64,000 nucleotides of DNA. Source: Kuschelorhynchus macadamiae (lineage: Eukaryota; Arthropoda; Insecta; Coleoptera; Curculionidae). The notes beneath the pieces were generated by a model. It made no database searches. It was given only the letters and a program-made list of their open reading frames with translations, and had not been told where the DNA came from. Of the stretch, positions 51,837-64,000 are shown one piece after another (position 1 is the first letter of the stretch; each line of letters begins with the position of its first letter). The stretch is taken from positions 744,001 to 808,000 of the forward strand of contig JAUTXW010001351.1 of assembly GCA_030620095.1 (NCBI GenBank). The letters are read 5' to 3'. A program made the translations under genes and the position numbers.

Positions 51837-52565
51837 GTGCTAAGGACTACCCTGTCTAGAAACGAAGAAAGAAGAGCTCTTGTTGACAGAAGAACCCTAC
51901 CTTCTAGCCAAATTGAGAGATTTAGTTTTCAGTTGATCTGCACTGGATCGCAAAATTATTCGAAACTTATACACGTCAATCCTGCAAACGACTACATAGC
52001 AATAACGACAATTTCTGATGCTGATAAATAGGGGCAATGGACAAAAAAGCTTTGCACTAACGAGATGACAATGATTTGGACCAAACACACATATACTAAT
52101 CAGCATCAGAGAAGTAGCTAACCCCGAAACTGAAGGATTGATGGTTGCGATTGGTGATACCAATAATTACAAGAAGTTTATAATTAAGAATCCTAACATT
52201 CAATTGAACTTACGTAGGAAATGCCACCAAAAGTCAGAAACCATTCAGCATTTTACATCAGGGTGTACTTACTACTCTTTTAACTCTACTATGGCCGGGC
52301 GATTGTTACTGATTGACAGGTGACGAATAACCGACCCGAATTCGTGCAGCTGGATAAAAGAGTCAAGTTCGCGTGCTTGATTTATGTTGCTCTGCTCAAA
52401 AATCGCAACATGGTTTACACAAATTGAGAGAAATATACTAATTATGCAGAACTGGCTATAGAGATTTAATAAAACTGGATAGGGTCGAAGTGATACCCGT
52501 CATCGTGTCATCAACGGCTTTAAACAGATGTGTGAATTTTCAGGAAGCAGTTCTTTTTAAATACC
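51837..52565 (+). pseudogene. LINE C-terminal region relic (zinc-box type)
   Basis: Plus strand, several frames. RNEERRALVDRRTLPSSQIE lies near 51856. Then comes the diagnostic Cys/His box KCHQKSETIQHFTSGC near 52219-52266, where LINE relatives read C-x-C-x(6)-ET-x-H-x(4)-C. VQLDKRVKFACLIYVA lies near 52338-52390 and RVEVIPVIVSSTALNR near 52482-52530, equivalent to a terminal domain with a DIAVP-like strand and an IPIVIS-like strand. RT itself is missing. Family assignment within LINEs is uncertain. Confidence 0.6.
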
Positions 52566-52833
52566 TGCCATTTGGCCACAAATTTTTTACAGGAAAGACC
52601 TTTATTTGAGTTGTTCTTAGCTCACTTACTCCTTTTTACACTTGTGTGATGTGTACTTTTTTGACACTTGTGTGATGTGTACCAACATTAAATAATATAT
52701 AATCGGCAACTTTTCTCTACATCCAACTTTTTGCATAAAAAATTTTCACAACACATAGATATTCATTTTATGAATCCATATAGTTGCTTAGTAACAACTT
52801 AAAGAAAAAAGTTACTGTTTATAACATTTATAT
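52566..52833. other. Short spacer with a small tandem duplication
   Basis: ACACTTGTGTGATGTGTAC occurs twice in tandem near 52636 and 52661. Otherwise nothing recognised. Confidence 0.6.
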
Positions 52834-53720
<887 letters not shown>

Positions 53721-53905
53721 ACTCATTCTAACAGAAACGGTATTATTTACGTTGCTTAAATTGACTACCTATAATATAAGGAGGCCATGATATAATCATA
53801 AATAAAAAGAAAGATTGACATTCTTGTCAAAACCGCAAAGTGTCAGAGAATTGGCATCAATTACCATTGTTTTTTGACGATAAGCCGAGAAATTGTTAAG
53901 TAACA

Positions 53906-54973
53906 ATGAGTTTGAGTACTCCAGGGTTGATAAACAAAACTTTTATGTTGGGCGAGTGTCAAAAAAACCCTTTACTAGCAAGCAGAGTTTATGCGGTACG
54001 ATATCCCGATGCCGAAAAAAAACCAAGATCTGAAGCTTTTGCAAGTTTATTAGAGAGGTTTCAAGAAACAGGCAATGTTGCTTTTAAGAAACGTAAAGTA
54101 ATTAATAGACCAGTTACCAATGAAGATAATGCTTTGACAGTGTTATTAACAGTGCAAGAAAATCCACACACAAGTACCAGGGAAATTGAGAGAGCTACTG
54201 ATATTGAACGCACTAGTATTAAACGGATTCTGAAACAACATAAATATCATGCCTACCACATTGAATTACACCAAGAACTGTATGATCGCGATTACGTCCA
54301 ACGACAAGAGTTTTCAATTTGGTTTTTAAATACAATTGGGGATAATCCAGGTTTTGTAGATAGGGTGCTGTTTTCAGATGAAGCAACTTTTAAAAGCAAC
54401 GGCTTGGTTAACAAACATAATATGCACTATTATTCAACCGAAAATCCACATCGGATTCGTCAGGTGGACCATTAAAATAAATGGTCAATTAATGTTTGGG
54501 GAGGTATAATTGACTCTCATGTTATAGGACCATATTTCTTTGAAGAGCATTTAACGGGAGAAGTCTATTTACATTTTTTGAGAAATGAGTTGCCCGTATT
54601 TCTCGAAGACTTACCTTTAATGTTAAGAAATTCCTTATGGTTCCAATATGATGGAGCACCCCCGCATTACCATAGGCATGTAAGACATTTTCTCAATAAT
54701 TGGAAAGGAGAGCATTGGATTGGGCGAGGTGGACCAGTTAAGTGGCCTGCGAGGTCACCCGATTTAACGCCACTAGATTTCTTTTTATGGGGACATGTTA
54801 AAGAAGAAGTTTATAAAGAGGTTCCAACCACAGTGGAAGATATGAAGTTGAGAATAATAAGCAGTTTTCGCAACATTTCAGACCTGACTTTGAGAAAAGT
54901 GGAACTTTCATTTATGGATAGACTCGAAATGTGCCTTCAGCAAAACGGTGGTTTAGTTGAACATCTTTTATAA
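53906..54973 (+). pseudogene. Mariner-like transposase, near-intact, one nonsense codon
   Basis: 355-codon frame with ATG at 53906, a TAA at 54473-54475, and the same frame continuing to the natural stop after LLVEHLL-type codons at 54973. N-terminal half: helix-turn-helix DNA-binding region (AVRYPDAEKKPRSEAFASL, RFQETGNVAFKKRK, STREIERATDIERTSIKRI). Catalytic domain: VLFSDEATF (first Asp), QYDGAPPH (second Asp) and ARSPDLTPLDFFLWG (third Asp), with 36 residues between the last two. This spacing differs from the classic mariner DD34D. C-terminus: MCLQQNGGLVEHLL. The start was chosen because the inverted-repeat-linked 5' region leads into it and similar elements begin likewise. It lacks introns. 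Apart from the one stop it looks recently active. Confidence 0.85.
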
Positions 54974-55035
54974 GTTTTAATTACATTGTTTTTGTTGATT
55001 TATATTATTAAATTTATTTTTTTTGGAAAAAAAGA

Positions 55036-55321
55036 TCTGTTATTAATACTGTCAAAGCATTATCTTCATTGGTAACAGGTTTATTAATTACTTTACGTTT
55101 TTTTGAAAGCAACATTTCCTGTTTCTTGAAATCTCTATGATAAACTTGCAAAAGCTTCTATCTTGTTTTTATTTCGGCATCGCATCATCAAAGAACAATA
55201 TTTATTTATTTACTGATGACAATATTCTGACACTTTGCTGTTTTGACAGGACTGCCAATCTTTTGTTCAATTTATGGCGATATCAACAACGTGAATTCAG
55301 AGTAATTCGTGTTAAAATGAA
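55036..55321 (-). pseudogene. Inverted partial copy of the transposase 5' region
   Basis: On the minus strand 55160-55036 reads EAFASLS then RFQETGNVAFKKRKVINKPV-like codons, the counterpart of 54030-54158. The next part (55321-55165) matches the 5' flank at 53715-53880 (AAGTGTCAGA, GATGCC words), with about 150 bp including the start codon missing. So the right arm of the inverted repeat carries a truncated, start-less copy of the transposase N-terminus, facing the intact one. Confidence 0.8.
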
Positions 55322-55909
55322 GAAATTTTGATTTCACAGCTAATTTACTGAAAAACTGTTGGTCAGAAAGGTATCAAATATGGTATTTTCTGAAAGCTAG
55401 TAATGTTATCTTTAACATGAAAATAAAATATACAGGGTGTTCTATTTAAAAAAATGCAATCCAAGGTAAATTTGCAAAACTTGACCACCCTGTATAACAG
55501 TGAATAATTTTGAACGACTTACAAGCGATTATTGTAATCCTAGATACAATACATTTTATAGAATATTTGGTTTTTCCATGCCTGCTTCAATTGTTTTCAA
55601 AAAATGGCCGGAGTATAACCCTTTTTTCCACTTTAACCTCGTCCCATTCCCTTGTTATAAATTTTAGACCCAACTAATCTTATATCAAAATGATCGCAAC
55701 GAATAGGAGAATCAACTAAAATAATAATATACCGGGTATCCCATTTAAAAAAACACAAGTTTGGTTCACCACGAACTTTTCAGACCACCCTGTATAATGG
55801 GTATAATTTTAAAACACAGCGTTCTTGACTATCAATCATATCCCAATTTTTTTTTTCAAATTCCTCTCCGTTTGCCCACAATCGTCCACCCCATCTTGGT
55901 TGCACCACA

Positions 55910-56810
<901 letters not shown>

Positions 56811-56849
56811 ATTTGTTATATCTATTCTCACCAGCTATTTCGTCATACA

Positions 56850-57276
56850 AGTTACGCTAACCTTGGTTCCGAGACTATCAGCTGTCACCCGCCAACGCAG
56901 TTATTCAGAAAGCCAAGCTTATCTCAATAACAAAGTATCACATATCAGTTAACGACGTAGATCATTCTATTCTCATAAACAGCAGGTGTTACTTGTTTAC
57001 GAAAACAAGTCTATACCAAGAAAGCTTCATCAGCAGAACCCACGTCCTGACCCAAATGTTCAAGAACGAAGTAAACAGTTCCCACTGAGTCAGCATAACG
57101 AAACATATGAATAGTTATTTTTCTTTGTATACAGCAGTTCAGTCTAGCTCGAATTCATTTGTTAAACGTTACTCTGTAATTTTGCAAATTCGAATGTATA
57201 TATTTAAATTTGTATTTTTTCAAGTAATAAAATAATTTTTTAAAAAGTGATTTTGCAAGAAAGTGATTTAACAAAC
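56850..57276 (+). repeat. 5' LTR of errantivirus-like element
   Basis: The LTR ends immediately before the primer-binding site at 57277. Its start is uncertain: AGTTAC at 56850 or AGTTAAC at 56947 (errantivirus LTRs typically begin AGTTA). Promoter-like parts are a TCAGTC initiator-type word near 57136 and TATATTTAAA near 57197. AATAAA at about 57226 would serve polyadenylation. The 3' LTR is beyond the window, so terminal identity cannot be checked. Confidence 0.65.
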
Positions 57277-57294
57277 TGGCGCAGTCGGTAGGAT
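57277..57294 (+). promoter_or_regulatory. Primer-binding site (serine-tRNA type)
   Basis: TGGCGCAGTCGGTAGGAT directly follows the LTR. This is the class of site described for the 17.6/297 group of insect retroelements, complementary to a tRNA-Ser 3' end. It starts minus-strand DNA synthesis. The ~630-bp leader that follows (57295-57926) has no long frame. Confidence 0.8.
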
Positions 57295-57926
57295 CCTGAA
57301 AACCTCTAACAACACGAAGCCCTTGTGCACTCTAAATAACGACGGAGGATCCCAATCCATTGTTCAGAAGAACCTGTGAAAAACAAGAAAAATATAAGAA
57401 GTACTGAAAACCCAAGAAAAACAGAGAAAATCACGACCCGACGACACCAACTCGCAGTCAATCTACGGATTAGGAACACCTAGTGAAACCCCTGGTAGAA
57501 TTTGTTGCCGAGAACACGACGAAGTCTGATGTTCCTACTAATAACATAAGTCTGAATCATCTCGTTTTTTAATTTTCTTTTTTTTTTCAATTTTCCAAAA
57601 ATATTGAAATTTTCATTCAAATTTAAGGAAACTGTTCGATTTTTCAATTTTGATAATTAGTTAACGAAAAACTGAATTCAAAAACAAATTTCAAAAATCC
57701 AAAAGAATATTTTAATATCAAATTTTGATTATACAGTTAATCAAATTTCAAGAAAAAAAAAACTTGAATTTTGTAGTTTTTAGTACTGCTTTAATTTATG
57801 TTGATTTGTGTACTACTTTACGTACTGCCAATCAACTTAAATTCTTAATTTTAAGTTTGTATCCTTTTTATATAATATTGTGTGCCTATATTATTTCATT
57901 TTGATATTGTGATATATTGAGCAACC

Positions 57927-59204
57927 ATGACTGATAACGAAAGACAAAATGTCCCTGAGACACCCGAAATTGAACCGTATAAATTATCTGAAATATTTTC
58001 GATAATTCCTGAATACGATGGTGATCAAATTTTTCACCAAACATTTCTCAATGCTTGTGATTGTGCTTACAATATGTCTACACGCGATCAAAAAGATTTA
58101 TTAGTAATCCACATAAAAAATAATTTACGTGCAAGAGCAGCGCAGCTAATAAGCTCTCGCAATCCTATTTCTTACTTAGAAATAAAACAACTTTTAGACT
58201 TGTCTTCTTTAATACAAGACTTACAACGTATCAAACAATTACCTAATGAGAGTCCTTTAACTTTCCTCAACCGACTTCAATTGCTAAATGCAAAAATGCA
58301 CGCTAATATACAAAAGTCTAATCTCACCCCACAACAGAAACAAGCTCAAATAACCCTGATCGAATCCATGTCCCTGAGCACCCTCTTAACTGGTCTCGAA
58401 CCCCGTATTGGACATATAATTCGTGCCAGTAACCCAAGAGATCTTCTTGAAGCCCAAATACGTATTCGATGTGAACTTCAATTGTCCTATTTCGAATCTC
58501 AAAAAGTTTCAAAACCGATCCCACCAAAGCCATTCAATCAACCTTTGAGAAAACCAAACTTTCAAACACAAAAATGTTTTAAATGTGGACGTATTGGACA
58601 TTCAGCAAATCAATGCCATGCTAATAACGGACAACCACGTCCCAATTTTTCCCAAAACTCAAAATTTCAGCGACCCCAGTTTGCCCCGCAAACAAATTCT
58701 TTTCAGTCACACAGACCAAACATGCAACAACAAAGAAGCCCAAATACACAAACTCCAAATATTACAATTAACCAATCAAATCAAAATAATTTCCAACGTC
58801 AACCGAATTTTAATTATTCTCAACCCTCAGTAATTCAGAAAAATCCCAATTTTAAAACTCACTTAGTTAGCACCGATAACAATCAAGAAATATATTTTAA
58901 TGACTATTATCAAGACTATTAACAAGATTACCAAGATCCCTCATTCTTTTCTTATGAAGACCCTTCTACTTTATTCGAAAACGAATACGATAATTCTTAT
59001 GAGAATCCAGATCCCTATTTAAACTTTAACGAACCAATCGAAGGCTACCAAAATTTTCCAATCGAGGAAAATCGAAATTTTCTTTTATCCCCAAATCAAA
59101 ACCATCCACCCAATCAAGCCCCTATAGAAACAGATCAAATACAAGCCCAAATCAAAACTCTCACGCTAGACGATATGAATCCCTCACTCAATTTCCCCGA
59201 ATAA
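57927..59204 (+). pseudogene. gag: Gag polyprotein of errantivirus-like element (one stop)
   Basis: The frame from ATG at 57927 runs 331 codons to TAA at 58920-58922. The same frame is open beyond it to 59204, so the stop is a single lesion near the C-terminus. The N-terminal two thirds is helical, as in Ty3/gypsy capsids. One zinc knuckle of CX2CX4HX4C form (CFKCGRIGHSANQC) lies at about residues 217-230. The remainder is rich in Asn, Gln and Pro. Gag forms the particle and binds genomic RNA. It overlaps the protease frame, which lies one base back, so -1 frameshifting is expected. Confidence 0.85.
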
Positions 59205-62200
59205 CAATTTCTTTAAGTCCCTTCCTTGCCATAAATCCCAAAAATCTTTACTATATTAAAGACACAACAAATACGTTCAAACTACTCATAGATTCTGGTA
59301 CAGGTATTTCAATTTTCAAAGAAAATACAGTTAAGGACTTTCCAAATCGTTTCCCCGAAAATGCAACAATTCAAGGCATTACCGAACAAAAACTTTTAAT
59401 AACTGAATCAACTTTGAAAAGTTTTAACAACGATAACCCTCACAAAGTCTATATTTACAACTTAGACATTGATTTTGACGGAATTCTAGGTCTTGACTTC
59501 CTAGAACACTACGAATGTACAATCGATTTAAAGAATAAACAACTTATTACCAATTTTAAAACACTTCCACTGTATAAAGTTGAGGACAATTACTCTTCAA
59601 CAGAACTCGAAACATACGAGGCAAATAAAAATAAAATAACTATAAAAAGTAGAACAGAACAAGTTTTTAAATTAAAATGTCATCTAATCTATACCGATGC
59701 TATTTTATCCCGAAAAGAAATAGAAAAAGTACATATCCCAAATGCCCTTGTCCATGTCAATCAAAAAGGCGAATTTTTGACAACAATTATCAATGCGAAT
59801 GCAATCCCAAAAACAATAGATTTTTCAAATATCGAAATAGAACCATTTTCGATACACACACTTCTTAATTTCAATTTTTCCGAATCTCCCGAATTTCAAA
59901 CTTCAAATAGAATCCCGACTATTAAATCCCAGCTTAGACTTGACCATCTAAACGAAGAAGAAAAAGAATTAATCACAAATCTTTGTGTCAATTTTAAGAC
60001 ATTTTCTATCTAGAAGGCGACAACCTTTCCTTCACAAGTGAAATCAAACATAAGATCGACACGAATAATACAAAACCCATTTTTACTAAATCTTATAGAT
60101 ATCCCCAAATACATAAAGAAGAGGTTAAAACGCAAGTAAACAACATGTTACAACAAGGTATATATAGACCATCAATTTCTCCCTGGTCATCTCCCCTGTG
60201 GGTTGTACCGAAAAAAATCAACTCTAGTAATAAACAAAAATGGAGAATCGTAATAGATTATAGAAAATTGAACGAATCCACTGTTAATGATAAATATCCA
60301 CTTCCTAATATCTCAGATTTACTTGACCAATTTGGACAGTGTCAATATTTCACTACTCTTGATCTCGCTTCTGGTTTCCAACAGATAGATATAGATTCTA
60401 CAGATATTTCAAAAACAGCGTTCTAAGTAGAAAACGGTCATTATGAATTTATACGAATGCCCTTCGCACTAAAAAATGCCCCATCTACATTCCAACGTGT
60501 AATGGACAATATTCTTTTAGGAATCTTAAATGAACGATGTCTTGTCTATATGGACGATATTATAGTTTATTCCGCTACAATTGACGAACATATCCATCGA
60601 TTACGCGAAGTTTTCAAACGACTAAGAAAAGCTAATCTTAAAATACAACCAGGCAAATGCGAATTTTTACGCAAAGAAGCGGCATATTTTGGACACGTAA
60701 TAACTAAAGACGGAGTTAAAACAAATCCAGCAAAAATTTAATATATTCAAAATTCTCCCCAACCAAAAAATCCTAAGGATATAAAATCTTTCCTTGGCTT
60801 AGCAGGTTATTATCGACGATTCATTCCTAATTTTGTGAAAATTTCTAAACCACTTACTCGTTTACTCAAAAAAGAAATAAAATTTGACTTTGATTCTGAT
60901 TGCAAAGAATCTTTTGAAGAACTGAAAAAATTGCTAATTTCTGACCCAATTCTTATATACCCAAATTTTGACGAACCATTTCTTTTGACCACAGATGCTA
61001 GTGCTTTCGCAATAGGCGCTGTATTATCACAAGGGCCTGTAGGAAAAGATTTACCAATTGGCTATGCATCTAGAACCCTATGTAAAGCCGAAACAAATTA
61101 TTCAACTATTGAACGTGAATTCCTTGCAATCGTATGGGCAGTAAAACATTTTCGCCCGTATCTTTTTGGCAGAATATTTAAACTAATCACAGACCACCGC
61201 CCTCTTACTTGGCTTTTTTCAATCAAAGACCCAGGCAGTAGACTCGCACGCTGGAGACTTAAACTCGAAGAATATGAGTATGAAATAATTTACAAACCCG
61301 GTAAAATCAATAAAAACGCAGACGCATTATCAAGAACTAATATTAATCATTTTAATCAATGCGCAAAATTCCAATCAAAACTCTCTATTTTTGCGACAAA
61401 TCAAGACGATGACGAAAAATCTAATAACTCAAATTTAAATTTCGATAATGAAAAAATAACCGGAGATTACAACACATTCGCTAATATGTACGAAACAAAA
61501 TCTTTAATTGATTATTCAAAAATTGAAACTTCAAACGAACAACTTCTAAATAAATCACATAAAAACATAATAACCTTTTTTCAACAAAAGAATTTGGGAG
61601 AACTACATCATAAAATATTAGAAGACATTTTTGAAGAAAATGCAGATTTTTCAATACAAAGACTAAATATTTTCTTTAGTAAAACAGTTAAAAATCGGAA
61701 ATATTACATAATTCCTTTGTTACTCGATCCAGAAAATGTAGTCCAACATCTTTTCTACATTATTTATACGGGACAAAACGAATTTGACCTTTCGTCAACA
61801 TATTTTCTCGAAAATAAAATAGACTTTCCTATTCTTGAAATATTTTCTTTTATCTTTGCAGACAAAGATATTAAACCAGATAAAGACCAAGTACCAATTA
61901 TATTGGAACAATACCATTTAGGAAAAAAAAATTACTCCGCGGAATTAACGATACTTTAAGACGCATCAAAGAAAAATATAACTGGCCCAGAATGATTAAA
62001 GATGTAGAAAATTGTATAAAAAGTTGTGAAACATGTCAAAAAACTAAAATATGCCGAAAAAATTTAAGCAACCCTTTAGTGATAACAGAAACACCGAAAA
62101 CACCATTTGAACGAATAAATATCGATATATTTGAATATCCATCTAGGAACTATGCTTTGACGATACAAGACGAACTTACTAAATTTACCCAAGCTTATCC

Positions 62201-62839
62201 AATTGAAGATAAAACGGCAAAAACTATCGTTAACACTATTATTTTATTTTTCCAACATTATGGTACCCCACTACGAATCCATTGTGATTATGGCCGTGAA
62301 TTTAATAATACACTAATGAAAGACCTATGTGAACTATACGACATAAAAATAACATTTTCAAGTGTAGGTCACCCCCAATCAAAGTGCTCTCTAGAAAGAT
62401 TTCACGCTATACTTAGCGAAATGATAAGAGCTAATCAAACCGAAAACCCACATGAACATCCATTTTACTCCCTTTGAACTAATTTTCGGACATACTTCTT
62501 CTAGACCCCCTGAAATCCTACATAAGGAGAAAACCCTTATATCAAAATACATACGTGATTTAAACAATCGTATGCAATTTCTTTATAAATCTGCTCGTGA
62601 TAAAACGAAACAACAAAAAGAAAAAGCAAAAGAACGTTTTGATCAACATGTTCTCAAACATCCTCATGAATATAAAATAGGTGAAAAAGTATATGTACGC
62701 GAATCCCAAATTAAAGATAAAGCTCAAAACCAATTTAATGACCCTTTCGAAATTCTCGAAATTTATCAAAACTCAGCCCTCTTATTAAATCCTAATATTA
62801 AACAATAATCTAAAATAAATTTTGATAGATTAAAACCAT
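59171..62839 (+). pseudogene. pol: Pol polyprotein: protease, RT, RNase H, integrase (multiply broken)
   Basis: Order: aspartic protease (LLIDSGTGISIF near 59282, ILGLDFL near 59482); reverse transcriptase (WRIVIDYRKLN near 60241, YMDDIIVYS near 60550); RNase H (TTDASAFAIGAVLS near 60990, DHRPLTWL near 61192); integrase with zinc finger (CIKSCETCQ near 62014) and DDE residues (INIDIF near 62116, HCDYGREF near 62280, LERFH near 62391). Lesions: a frameshift near 59998, stops at 60424 and 60739, a frameshift in the A-run near 61925, a frameshift near 62465 and a stop at 62806. The Ty3/gypsy order and the env that follows place it with errantiviruses. It cannot make its enzymes as it stands. Confidence 0.9.
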
Positions 62840-62849
62840 AATACAAGCA

Positions 62850-64000
62850 AATTTCTCTTCCAGGACCATCCTTGGACTGTCATCAGTCGTCCAGTCCCAA
62901 TACTCTATAAGTCCAATTAACAACACGATAGGAGTCTTCTTTCATGAAGAAGCAAAAATAAGAATTTCTAATGATAAATGGACATTACTTGAATGTAAAG
63001 ACTTAGAACCAATTAAGGATACAATTGTAAATAATGATAGAATTTTAGAAAACCTTATTAATAATGTCAACGAAGACGTACCACGAATGAAAGCATTTAA
63101 ATCTGAAGTATTAACACATATTAGTCTCCTTAGACAAATATCAGGAGCTGGAAATCAAAAATATACAGAGATAATGGCAGATACTAAAAAATATATTCAT
63201 AGAGAAAAACGTGGAATTTTTAATGGTATAGGAACGTTTTGGAAAGCAATTACAGGAAACTTAGATGCCTCCGATGGCGAATATTTTAATGACTGTATAG
63301 ACAAAATAACACGTGATGAATATCAAATCGAACATCTTCTTAAAAATCAAATTTCAGTAACTATCTCAGTAATAAAAGAATTTAATTCAACTATTCAGAA
63401 ACTTAAAATTGACGAAGAAATATTCAATAATAATATTATAGAAATTCGAAAATCAATAATGGATATTTCTGACGATCTGAAATATTATTCCTCTCAAATA
63501 GAAATATTAAATATTTACGAACTATTAATGGAAAGTTATTCGTTTCTTGAAAATTCTTTGAATGGTGTTATGAATTCAATTGTTTTCGCCCGTTTACGGA
63601 TTTTACACAGTTCAATTATTACACCTTTTAACTTAATAGAATCACTAAAGCACATATCTCAATCATTGCAAAGAAATAATTTACCTTTGTTAATTCACCC
63701 TTCAAGGGTGGCTCAATATCTCGAAATCATAGAACTAAAGGCATATCAATATGATTCAAAAGTAATTTTTGTTCTCGAAATCCCATAAGTTGATCCAGAA
63801 AAATATATTCTCTTTCATTTATATCCAATACCAATTTTGGATAATCGAACAGGTCTTCACCACATTCTTTCAATAACAAATAATTTAATTGCGCGAACCG
63901 ATGATTCATTATTATATATCACAATTCGCAACTTGGAATCATGTAAATCTTTGAGCAGCCAAACGCTAATATGGTCCAACATCCTGCCATATCCAATAGA
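62850..64000 (+). pseudogene. env: Env (fusion protein type) of errantivirus-like element, partial and broken
   Basis: The frame opens near 62866 right after a polypyrimidine-AG (TTTCTCTTCCAG), a likely splice acceptor; errantivirus env is made from a spliced RNA. A basic cleavage site (REKR) lies near 63210, followed by a glycine-rich stretch (GIFNGIG) and ITGNLDASDG. This is the arrangement seen in insect errantivirus envelopes related to baculovirus fusion proteins. A coiled-coil-rich region follows. A stop at 63786-63788 breaks the frame, which continues open to the window end. The membrane anchor and 3' end are outside the window. The call rests on position and the cleavage-site context. 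Confidence 0.75.

Noticed and set aside
58324..58533. Minus-strand frame in gag
   Set aside because: Antisense shadow of the gag frame.

Overview
This is a stretch of AT-rich, repeat-dominated eukaryotic DNA, most likely from an insect or another arthropod. The evidence is the mix of elements: an env-bearing errantivirus-type LTR retrotransposon with a serine-tRNA-type primer site, Penelope-like retroelements, mariner-like, hAT and pogo/Tigger transposons, a DIRS-like tyrosine recombinase, and several non-LTR retrotransposons. I recognise no host protein-coding gene, rRNA or tRNA. Almost everything identifiable is a mobile element or its remnant, and nearly all coding regions carry stops or frameshifts.

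Layout. 0-7.7 kb: two inverted Penelope-like tails, one split by a pogo/Tigger transposon that ends in a PHD finger, then a ~150-bp tandem array. 7.7-13 kb: mostly unassigned AT-rich DNA with two foldback hairpins and one copy of a dispersed repeat rich in GCCAT cores. 13-20 kb: a non-LTR RT relic, a hammerhead-ribozyme-like sequence, a DIRS-like element with a dead tyrosine recombinase, and another dispersed-repeat copy; a 31-bp inverted repeat brackets this block. 20-31 kb: two degraded mariner-like transposases, RT fragments, several short mariner-type MITEs and further dispersed-repeat copies. 31-44 kb: a 540-bp TA array, a Penelope GIY-YIG fragment, an LTR-like 254-bp direct repeat pair, a small hAT derivative with a target duplication, and a dispersed-repeat copy interrupted by ~222-bp tandem units with a hairpin-GAAACGTC tail.

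45-57 kb: elements lying between long (TA)n arrays. These are a hAT element, a jockey/CR1-like non-LTR element with a Penelope fragment inserted in it, a perfect palindrome, a degraded LINE 3' region, and a 2.8-kb mariner-like element with ~590-bp inverted repeats sitting inside a TA array. 56.8-64 kb: a 5' LTR, primer-binding site, gag, pol and the start of env of an errantivirus-like element that runs off the window; it is inactivated by several stops and frameshifts.

The most unusual signals are (1) mariner-like elements whose long inverted repeats contain a second, oppositely oriented copy of the transposase 5' coding region, seen in two separate elements; (2) hammerhead-like or Penelope-tail motifs at several loci, including a tandem array resembling animal retrozymes; and (3) a dispersed composite repeat built from ~130-bp monomers, each with paired GCCAT (PHO/YY1-type) cores.
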